From assembly GCA_903822185.1 (NCBI GenBank), contig CAIJOA010000030.1, positions 1 to 64,000 on the forward strand: a DNA stretch of 64,000 nucleotides, in the 5' to 3' direction. Below, piece after piece: positions 53,562-61,036 of this stretch (the stretch's first letter is position 1; each line of letters opens with the position of its first letter). Source of the DNA: an uncultured Rhodospirillales bacterium (lineage in GTDB: Bacteria > Pseudomonadota > Alphaproteobacteria > ATCC43930 > CGMCC-115725). A program made the translations under genes and the position numbers. The notes under the pieces were generated by a model. The model searched no databases. It had not been told where the DNA came from and worked only from the letters and a program-made list of their open reading frames with translations.

Positions 53562-54746
53562 ATGACCACACGCCGCGATTTTCTGACCATGACTGCCGGG
53601 GCGTTCGCGCTCGCGGGTCTTCCGGGCGCCGTGTTTGCTGCCGTGCCGGGCGACCGCCGATTTGTCGTCGTTCTGTTGCGCGGTGCGATGGATGGCCTCG
53701 CCGCCGTGCCGCCCTTGGGCGATGCGCATTATGCGTCGGCGCGTGGCGCGATCGCGCTCAATCCCGAATCCTGCATCGCACTCGATCAAGGTTTCGCGCT
53801 CAATCCCGGGCTCAAGGCGCTCGAAGCTTATTATCGTCGCGGCGAATTGCTGATCGTACCGGCATCGGGCAACGGCTATCGCACGCGCTCGCATTTCGAT
53901 GCACAGGATCTGATGGAATGCGGCCTTGTCTCGAAGACGCGCGAGACGGACGGTTGGCTTAATCGTGCACTGACGCCGTTGCAAAAGGGCGATCGGCGTC
54001 TCGGACTGGCCGTCGGCAGCGCGGTGCCGTTGGTGTTGCGAGGCGCGGTGCCCGTGGCGAGCTGGGAACCGGCAGGTTTTCGTGCCGGCAATTCCGATTT
54101 CACCGCGTCGCTTGGCCCGCTTTACGCGCACGATCCGTTGTTCGGACCGGCCTATGCGCTTGGCACCAAGAGCCAGGATTTTTCCAACACTGTCTTGGGC
54201 GGCGACCAGCCGAAGGCGCAAGGCGGCTACGGACCGAAATCTTTCGAGCCATTGGCAAGCGCCGCGGGCAAATTGCTGGCCGCGCCGGACGGGCCGCGCA
54301 TCGCGGCGCTCGATATGCTCGGCTGGGATACGCATGTCGGGCAGGGCACGGAGACAGGGCGGCTACATGACAATCTCGCCGGGCTTGCCGCAGGCCTCGA
54401 TGCCATGGCGCAGGCGATGGGACCGGCTTGGTCGCAAACCGTCATTATCGCCGTCACCGAATTCGGCCGCACCGTCGCGGTCAACGGTACCAACGGCACC
54501 GATCACGGCACGGCCTCGGTGATGTTTGTGATGGGCGGCGCGGTCAAAGGCGGCCGGCTCTATGGCGATTGGCCGGGGCTCGATCGCCTCGAGGAAAATC
54601 GCGACCTGCGTGTCGCGACGGACTCGCGCAGCATCCTCAAAGGCGTGCTGCGCGATCATCTCGGCATCGACGCGGCAACGCTGTCGTCAAAAGTCTTTCC
54701 CGATGCGCCGGGATTGTTGCCGGCGAACGGTCTGATCCGGGCTTAG
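53562..54746 (+). CDS. DUF1501 family protein with Tat signal
   Basis: A 394-residue DUF1501 protein, part of the alkaline-phosphatase-like/sulfatase superfamily by fold. A twin-arginine signal TTRRDFLTMTAGAFALAGLP is at the N-terminus, and VFAAVPGD marks the likely cut site, so it should be exported folded. The C-terminal half has GWDTHVGQG and VTEFGRTVAVNGTNGTDHGT, the conserved family motifs. An in-frame GTG at 53553 overlaps the DUF1800 stop and is an alternative start. The pair is translationally linked. Confidence 0.88.
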   Translation: MTTRRDFLTMTAGAFALAGLPGAVFAAVPGDRRFVVVLLRGAMDGLAAVPPLGDAHYASARGAIALNPESCIALDQGFALNPGLKALEAYYRRGELLIVPASGNGYRTRSHFDAQDLMECGLVSKTRETDGWLNRALTPLQKGDRRLGLAVGSAVPLVLRGAVPVASWEPAGFRAGNSDFTASLGPLYAHDPLFGPAYALGTKSQDFSNTVLGGDQPKAQGGYGPKSFEPLASAAGKLLAAPDGPRIAALDMLGWDTHVGQGTETGRLHDNLAGLAAGLDAMAQAMGPAWSQTVIIAVTEFGRTVAVNGTNGTDHGTASVMFVMGGAVKGGRLYGDWPGLDRLEENRDLRVATDSRSILKGVLRDHLGIDAATLSSKVFPDAPGLLPANGLIRA

Positions 54747-54761
54747 TTGGCGCTGGCTTCA

Positions 54762-54860
54762 AGCGTCCCTCGACTTCGCTCGGGATGAGGTGAAAGCAAG
54801 CGTTGCATCCCCTATGCAGCGCACACCCTTGCCTCATCCCGAGCGAAGTCGAGGGACGCT
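54762..54860. repeat. 29-bp-arm inverted repeat (CCTCGACTTCGCTCGGGATGAGG type)
   Basis: Perfect arms at 54762-54790 and 54832-54860 flank a 41-bp centre. It sits between the convergent DUF1501 and pyruvate kinase genes and could terminate both. This class differs from the other intergenic repeats in the window. Confidence 0.88.
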
Positions 54861-54876
54861 CGATGCAACGGCAGTC

Positions 54877-56298
54877 TTAGCTTTCCACCCACGCAACGCG
54901 GAGAATGTTGGTCGCGCCCGGCGTGCCGAACGGAACGCCGGCGGTGATGACCACGCGCTGACTCTTTTCAGCAAAACCGTTGCTGCGCGCGGCGCGGGTC
55001 GCGTGCTGAACCATCTCGTTGAAATTGCGGACGTCATGGGTGTGGATGCAGTGGAGGCCCCACGCAACCGCAAGCCGCCGTGCCGTGCGCAGGTTTGAGG
55101 TGAGGGCGAGGATCGGCACGTCCGGCCGTTCGCGCGCCATGCGCAGGGCTGTTGCGCCGGATGTCGTGTAGGACACGATCGCGGCCGCGCCGATGCTGTG
55201 CGCGACCTGGCTAGCGGCGGCGCTGATCGCGTCGGAGGGGCTGTTGTCGGCTTCGACACGTGCGGCGGTGTGCAATCCGGGGAAGTAAATCGGATCGGCC
55301 TGCACGCGGCGGATGATGCGATCCATCATCGTGACAGCTTCGACGGGATAGGAGCCGGCGGCGGTTTCCGCTGACAACATAACCGCGTCGGCGCCTTCAT
55401 AGACCGCGGTCGCGACGTCGGACGCTTCGGCGCGGGTCGGCACCGGATTGCGCACCATCGATTCCAGCATCTGCGTGGCGACGACGACCGGCTTTCCGGC
55501 CATGCGCGAGACATGAATGATCTCGCGCTGAATAGAGGGGACGTCTTCGGGCGGCATCTCGACGCCCAGATCGCCGCGCGCGACCATTACCGCTTCGCTG
55601 AGATCGACGATTTCCTTGAGGCGCTCGATAGCGGCGGGTTTTTCCAGTTTGACCATGATGCTGGCGCGCCCGGCGATCAGTTTGCGTGCTTCGGCGACGT
55701 CTTCGGGACGCTGCACGAACGAGAGCGCGATCCAATCGACACCCATATCGAGCGCGAAGGCCAAGTCCGAGCGGTCTTTAGGTGTCAACGGGCTGACCGG
55801 CAACAACGCGTTCGGGACATTGACGCCCTTGCGGTCGGACAGATCGCCGCCGGTCGCGATTTCGGTCTCGGCGAAATCCTTGCCGCAGCTTTTGACGACG
55901 AGGCGGATATTGCCGTCATCGAGCAGCAATTCAGTGCCGGGTGAGATGGCGGCGAAAATCTCGGGATGGGGTAGCGGCGCACGGTTGACCGTGCCCGGCG
56001 TCTTGTCGAGATCGAGCCTGAACTTCTTACCCGCGACGAGTTTCACTTTTTTGTCGGCGAAGGTACCGACACGCAGTTTCGGTCCCTGCATGTCGGCCAT
56101 AACGCCGATCGGCCGTCCGCTGCGCTTTTCCAACTCCCGGATGATGTCGCAAACGACTTGGTGATCCTGTTGGGTGCCGTGGCTGAAATTGAGCCGAAAG
56201 AGATCGACGCCGGCATTGAACAGGGCCTCGATCTTGTCCGCCGTGTTGCTGGCCGGTCCGATCGTGGCGACGATTTTGGCGCTGCGTTGACGTCGCAT
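54877..56298 (-). CDS. pyk: pyruvate kinase
   Basis: A 473-residue pyruvate kinase converting phosphoenolpyruvate and ADP to pyruvate and ATP. Family motifs are RLNFSHGT near residue 36, MVKLEKPAAIERL holding the catalytic Lys, AVMVARGDLGVEMP and VVATQMLESM. The C-terminal regulatory domain has the usual length. An AGGAAGAGG site precedes the start. It follows the glycerate 2-kinase gene by 12 bp in one operon, so the 2-phosphoglycerate made there can flow through enolase to this enzyme. Confidence 0.95.
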   Translation of the reverse strand: MRRQRSAKIVATIGPASNTADKIEALFNAGVDLFRLNFSHGTQQDHQVVCDIIRELEKRSGRPIGVMADMQGPKLRVGTFADKKVKLVAGKKFRLDLDKTPGTVNRAPLPHPEIFAAISPGTELLLDDGNIRLVVKSCGKDFAETEIATGGDLSDRKGVNVPNALLPVSPLTPKDRSDLAFALDMGVDWIALSFVQRPEDVAEARKLIAGRASIMVKLEKPAAIERLKEIVDLSEAVMVARGDLGVEMPPEDVPSIQREIIHVSRMAGKPVVVATQMLESMVRNPVPTRAEASDVATAVYEGADAVMLSAETAAGSYPVEAVTMMDRIIRRVQADPIYFPGLHTAARVEADNSPSDAISAAASQVAHSIGAAAIVSYTTSGATALRMARERPDVPILALTSNLRTARRLAVAWGLHCIHTHDVRNFNEMVQHATRAARSNGFAEKSQRVVITAGVPFGTPGATNILRVAWVES

Positions 56299-56310
56299 TC
56301 TTTCCTCTTC

Positions 56311-57606
56311 CTAGGCGGTACCGGACACCAATATGGCACGAAAATCGTTCACATTGGTGAAGGTTGGCCCCGTAACCAATAAATCGCCCAGCGCAGCGAA
56401 AGCGCCCCAGGCGTCGTTTCGCTCGAGGATAGCGGCCAGATCGATGCCGGCGGCTTTGGCGCGTGCGATCGTGTCTGGCCCGATGAACGCGCCGGCATTG
56501 TCTTCGGAACCATCGATGCCGTCGGTGTCCGCAGCCAGCGCATCGATGCCGGGTGCCCCGTTGAGCGCTAAAGCCAGCGCCAACAGAAATTCGGTGTTGC
56601 GCCCGCCGCGGCCGTTGCCGCGTACCGTCACGGTGGTTTCGCCACCCGAGAGCAGCACCAGCGGTAACGGAACGGCAACATCCTGCGCTCCAGTCAGACC
56701 GCCCGATGCGGCGAGCCGCGCCATCGATGCTTGGATCAGCGCAACCTCGCGCGCTTCGCCTTCGATCGCGTCACCGAGGATGACCGGAATGACACCGACG
56801 GCGCGCGCGACGGCCGCCGCGGCGTCGAGCGCCATCCGGGGCGTCGCGATCAGCTGATACCGCGTATTGAGCAATCGCGTGTCACCGGGTTTCGGGGTTT
56901 CGTCCGATGCCGCATGCAGCCGCGCGGCGATCGCCGGAGACGGTTGCAGGCTATATTTCGTGAAGATGCGCCGGGCATCGGCAAAATTGGTCGGATCGGC
57001 GACGGTCGGGCCGGACCCGATCACCGCGGGGTCGTCACCGGGCACATCGGAAATCGCAAAGGTCACAAGCCGTGCGGGTGTCGCCGCTGCCGCAAGCCGC
57101 CCTCCTTTCACCGCCGACAGATGCTTACGCACGCAATTGATCTCGGAAATCGTCGCGCCGCAGCGGAGCAGGTCCTGGGTGACGGCCTGCTTGTCGGCCA
57201 AGGTGATGCCCGGCGCGGGCAGGCTCAGCAGCGCCGAGGCGCCACCCGACATCAGGCAGATGACGAGGTCGTCGGCGGTGAGGCCCTGGACCATGTTGAG
57301 GATACGCCGCGCTGCTTGCTCGCCGGCGGCATCGGGGACGGGATGGGCAGCCTCGACCACCTCGATTTGCCGGCACGGCACGCCATGGCCATAGCGGGTG
57401 ACGACGAGGCCCGAGAGGCGACCGGGCCAATGATCCTCGACCGCTCTCGCCATCTTTGCTGCAGCCTTGCCGGCACCGACGACGATGGTGCGGCCCTTGG
57501 GTGGTGGCGGCAAAACGGCAGGCAGTGTCTTTGCCGGATCGGCGGCATCGAGCGCCGCGTTCAGCAGATCGCGCAAAAACAGACGCGGGTCCCGGGTAAA
57601 GTGCAT
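56311..57606 (-). CDS. ttuD: glycerate 2-kinase (TtuD/GckA family)
   Basis: A 431-residue glycerate kinase of the type once called hydroxypyruvate reductase. VGAGKAAAKMARAVEDHW near the N-terminus, LICLMSGGASALLSLPAPG, and the C-terminal LLSGGETTVTVRGNGRGGRNTEF and DTDGIDGSEDNAGA motifs are diagnostic. It phosphorylates D-glycerate to 2-phosphoglycerate. Sitting with pyk, and 8 kb from glcDEF, it fits a glycolate/glyoxylate assimilation route. Confidence 0.92.
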   Translation of the reverse strand: MHFTRDPRLFLRDLLNAALDAADPAKTLPAVLPPPPKGRTIVVGAGKAAAKMARAVEDHWPGRLSGLVVTRYGHGVPCRQIEVVEAAHPVPDAAGEQAARRILNMVQGLTADDLVICLMSGGASALLSLPAPGITLADKQAVTQDLLRCGATISEINCVRKHLSAVKGGRLAAAATPARLVTFAISDVPGDDPAVIGSGPTVADPTNFADARRIFTKYSLQPSPAIAARLHAASDETPKPGDTRLLNTRYQLIATPRMALDAAAAVARAVGVIPVILGDAIEGEAREVALIQASMARLAASGGLTGAQDVAVPLPLVLLSGGETTVTVRGNGRGGRNTEFLLALALALNGAPGIDALAADTDGIDGSEDNAGAFIGPDTIARAKAAGIDLAAILERNDAWGAFAALGDLLVTGPTFTNVNDFRAILVSGTA

Positions 57607-57725
57607 TGTCGATTGTCGCCTTGTCGCGTCAGCTACAGAATAGGGCAGGGCGCCGTCCCGGACGAGACTGATTTCGCCGATTTCTCCATAGATTTGCCGG
57701 AATGATCCGCCACAAGGATCGAGAG

Positions 57726-59528
57726 ATGAATCAAGATATTTTCCGGCGCAAGAGTCTGTGGGCCGCAGGCGCGGCGATCCTTCTGCTGATCGTCTTCATG
57801 GCATGGAACGGGAACGCGCTGCGTTTTCTGGTCGCGCTTGAAACCGCGCATGTCCTCGGCCATCCGGTCCGTGTCGGCGCGGCGAGCAGCAATTTCGGCG
57901 ATGACGTTACGATCGTGGCCACCGATATTTCGATGGGTGATCGCGGTACGGTCGCGCGTCTGGAGATGCATCTCGATCGCGCCGCGTTATGGCATGGCAC
58001 CATTCACCTGCTCGGGATGACGATCGATCAACCGCACCTCGTCGTCACGCGTGCGGGCGACGGATGGGATTGGGTGTTGCCCGAACCCGGCAAAGGCCCC
58101 GCGATCGATACACTGTCGATGACGGGTGCGCGGATACAGATTGTCGATCCGGACCGCAAAACAAACCTGACGATTACTCAAACCGACGGCAAGGCCGACG
58201 CGATCGCAGCGGATCTTTCTGGGACGCTGATGGCGCAACCGACCGAGGGGCATGTGACGGGAGGACCGCTCGTCGCCTTGCGTGACGCGACCGTGCCATA
58301 TCCGATCGATCTCAGTCTTCGCGGCGGCATTGTCAATGTGACTGCCAAGGGCACGATCACCGACCCTTTTCATCCGACGGGCGCGCGACTTGCGGTCGAT
58401 CTGCGCGGCAGTGATCTCTCTGCCTTGTCGCCGTTTCTGCCGATGCCCCTGGCGCCATCGCGTCCGTATCATCTCGCGGCGGCCGTTTCCTACGACGCGC
58501 GTGTCATGAAGGCCGACGGCCTCACGGGTACGATCGGTGATAGCGATATTGCGGGAACGCTCACGATCGATGCTAGTCATGAACGGCCGCGTCTGAGCGC
58601 CGATGTTTCATCCCGTCGTGCGGCACTTAACGATATCGCTCGCATTGCGGGCCTGGCGCGTTTGGCCGGGAACGATCAGCGTGTCATTTCCGATGCGCCC
58701 ATCCACCGCTTCGGCGGCACCACCGATGCAACGGTGAGCTATCGCGCCGCGGAGGTTACGACCGACTCACAGCCGCTGCGCAACGGTGCCGCGCGTTTCA
58801 CCATCGATAAAGGCAAGGTCACGGTGACCGATCTCAGCGCCGATGCCGAAGGTGGTCATATCGCAGCGACCTTGATGCTCGACGATGCTGCACCGACGCC
58901 GCATTTCGTCACCAAGATCGATTTCCGCGACATCGATTTGAAGCGTCTCGCCGCAGCGGATAGCCCGTTGCAGGACACCGGCCGCTTCACCGGCGAAGCG
59001 CGTCTCGATGCGACCGGAACGTCGTTGGCGCAGATGGCCGCGCAAGGTCAGGGCGCTTTTACTTTTACGATGTCGCAAGGCGATCTGACATCCTTCATCG
59101 GCCGCCTGCCGGGTGTACAACTGGCCGATCCGGTGATCTCGGCGTTGCGTCTCAAGACGCCGACACCGATCCGCTGCATGGCCGGCGATTTCCGTTTGGC
59201 GAACGGCAGCTTCACCAGCCGTGTGCTGGTCATCGAAACGTCCCTGGGAACAATGCTGGGCAAGGGCGCGATCACCATGCCGGACGAGCGGATCGATTAT
59301 CATATCGCGCCCGCTTCGTCGCGCATGACGCTCGGCGCGATGCCTGGACCGATGATGATCAAGGGCACGTTGCGTCATCCCACCGTGACCCAAGCCGACG
59401 ACGCGTCCGAACCCAACGGGCTGGCGAACGCGCTGGGTAGTGTTCTCGCGCCGGTTCAAGCATTGATCGGTACGATTGAGAACAGCTTCACCGATGACCA
59501 AGCTTGCGCTGACGCGTTGCGGCGTTAG
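57726..59528 (+). CDS. AsmA family protein
   Basis: A 600-residue protein with one N-terminal membrane helix (about residues 10-27) and a long beta-rich periplasmic part. FLVALETAHVLGHPVRVGAASSNF and the C-terminal LDATGTSLAQMAAQGQGAFTF and INYHIAPAS-like DYHIAPASS segments match AsmA proteins, which act in outer-membrane lipid traffic or assembly. I chose the ATG at 57726 (AAGGATCGAGAG upstream) over 57702. It diverges from the ttuD-pyk operon. Confidence 0.83.
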   Translation: MNQDIFRRKSLWAAGAAILLLIVFMAWNGNALRFLVALETAHVLGHPVRVGAASSNFGDDVTIVATDISMGDRGTVARLEMHLDRAALWHGTIHLLGMTIDQPHLVVTRAGDGWDWVLPEPGKGPAIDTLSMTGARIQIVDPDRKTNLTITQTDGKADAIAADLSGTLMAQPTEGHVTGGPLVALRDATVPYPIDLSLRGGIVNVTAKGTITDPFHPTGARLAVDLRGSDLSALSPFLPMPLAPSRPYHLAAAVSYDARVMKADGLTGTIGDSDIAGTLTIDASHERPRLSADVSSRRAALNDIARIAGLARLAGNDQRVISDAPIHRFGGTTDATVSYRAAEVTTDSQPLRNGAARFTIDKGKVTVTDLSADAEGGHIAATLMLDDAAPTPHFVTKIDFRDIDLKRLAAADSPLQDTGRFTGEARLDATGTSLAQMAAQGQGAFTFTMSQGDLTSFIGRLPGVQLADPVISALRLKTPTPIRCMAGDFRLANGSFTSRVLVIETSLGTMLGKGAITMPDERIDYHIAPASSRMTLGAMPGPMMIKGTLRHPTVTQADDASEPNGLANALGSVLAPVQALIGTIENSFTDDQACADALRR

Positions 59529-59765
59529 CTCCAACCTTCGCTGCCGGACAAATGAACGTTCTTTAAGGTGACCCTCTCTTCTTGGATCATTAGAGTTTCT
59601 CTCATCAGTCATCGATGAATTGTCTTTGCCGACCAAACAAGGTTGTGAGGCAAGGAACCTGAAACGATCTTGAATGTTTTTAGGACGTCGTTGATCTCCA
59701 TTTTATGCGCGCGCCCACGACTGGTTAGTCGCGCTTATCTATTTTATTCAGCAAGAGGAGCGACG

Positions 59766-59840
59766 GTGAAGGATTCGATCGCGGCATATCGAAGATATAA
59801 CCAACTGCTTGCCCGCTTCGACATTGTCTTCTTACCGTGA
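59766..59840 (+). CDS. 24-residue leader peptide coupled to the RND adaptor gene
   Basis: GTG at 59766 follows a strong AAGAGGAG site (59753-59760) by five bases and opens a 24-codon frame, encoding [20 protein letters not shown] and four more residues. Its TGA overlaps the GTG start of the adaptor gene (GTGA at 59837-59840), and the adaptor start has no ribosome binding site of its own. Translation of the adaptor probably depends on ribosomes ending here. The rest of the 308-bp intergenic stretch (59529-59765) is relatively AT-rich and probably holds the promoter; I see no other gene there. Confidence 0.6.
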   Translation: MKDSIAAYRRYNQLLARFDIVFLP

Positions 59841-61036
59841 CTCCCGCTGCTGCACCTGTCGGTCTTCCGGGCCGTCCGCACCGTCATCTATGGCGCTATG
59901 TTTTATGGGGCGTCCTGATCTGTCTGGTCGCTTTGGGCGGCTGGCTGTTCGCAAAACTGTGGTTCAAAAAGCCGCCACCCCCGCCACCGCCGCCGATCAT
60001 CGTTGCCGCGCAGGCGGTCCAGGCAGGCGATGTCCCGGTCTATCTCACCGGTCTTGGCGCGGTTCAGGCCTATAACACCGTCACGGTTAAAGTCCGCGTC
60101 GATGGTACGCTGGACAAGGTTCTTTTCACCGAAGGGCAGGACGTCAAAGCCGGCGATCTACTGGCGCAGATCGATCCGCGGCCTTATCAGGCTCAACTCG
60201 ATCAGGTGGTTGCCGCCAAGGCGCGCGACGAGGCATTGCTCGCGAACGCCAAAATCGATCTGCAGCGTTATAACTTGTTGGTGAAGGAAAATTCGATCGC
60301 CACGCAGCAGCGCGACACGCAGACAGCGTTGGTCGCGCAGGATGCGGCGACGGTGAATAGCGATCAGGCACAGATCGACTACGCCAAGGTGCAGCTCGGC
60401 TATACTTCGATCATCTCGCCGATCTCGGGCCGTACTGGCATCCGCATGATCGATGCTGGCAACATCGTCCATGCTGCCGACACCACGGGCCTGGTCGTCG
60501 TGACGCAGATCGAGCCGATTTCGATGTTGTTCACTTTGCCCGAAGATGATTTCGAGGCGGTCAATAAACAAATCGCCGCCGGGCCGTTGACCGTCACGGC
60601 GATTAATCGCGCGGATAACAAACCGCTCGGCGATGGAACGGTTCTATTGGTCAATAATCAGATCGATCAGACCACCGGTACGATTCAGTTGAAGGCGACA
60701 TTTCCGAACAAGGATCACGCGTTGTGGCCCGGACAGTTCGTCTCGGCAAAATTGCTTTTGGAGACGCGCCATAACGCGGTCACCGTGCCTTCCGCCGCGA
60801 TTCAGCGCGGACCGAAAGGTACCTACGCTTATATCGTCAAAGCCGACAACACCGTCGAAATGCGACCCATCACCGTATCAGGCGCGGAGATTGACGGGGC
60901 GAACAAGCTGATCGATTCTGGGATTGTCGCCGGCGATCAGGTCGTGATCGACGGTCAGCTCAAGCTTCATGCCGGCGTGCATGTGAAGATCGCGTCCCCT
61001 GCGGCCTCGGGGCAAACCACGCCCGCGTCACCATGA
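59837..61036 (+). CDS. RND efflux periplasmic adaptor subunit (MdtA-like)
   Basis: A 399-residue membrane-fusion protein. A membrane anchor at about residues 20-42 ([20 protein letters not shown]) is followed by a Pro stretch, the biotinyl-lipoyl halves ([20 protein letters not shown], and [20 protein letters not shown]), a helical hairpin between them and a beta-barrel. The style matches MdtA of MdtABC. The GTG start at 59837 lacks a Shine-Dalgarno and overlaps the leader ORF. Its stop overlaps the pump gene start (ATGA). Confidence 0.88.
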   Translation: MTPAAAPVGLPGRPHRHLWRYVLWGVLICLVALGGWLFAKLWFKKPPPPPPPPIIVAAQAVQAGDVPVYLTGLGAVQAYNTVTVKVRVDGTLDKVLFTEGQDVKAGDLLAQIDPRPYQAQLDQVVAAKARDEALLANAKIDLQRYNLLVKENSIATQQRDTQTALVAQDAATVNSDQAQIDYAKVQLGYTSIISPISGRTGIRMIDAGNIVHAADTTGLVVVTQIEPISMLFTLPEDDFEAVNKQIAAGPLTVTAINRADNKPLGDGTVLLVNNQIDQTTGTIQLKATFPNKDHALWPGQFVSAKLLLETRHNAVTVPSAAIQRGPKGTYAYIVKADNTVEMRPITVSGAEIDGANKLIDSGIVAGDQVVIDGQLKLHAGVHVKIASPAASGQTTPASP

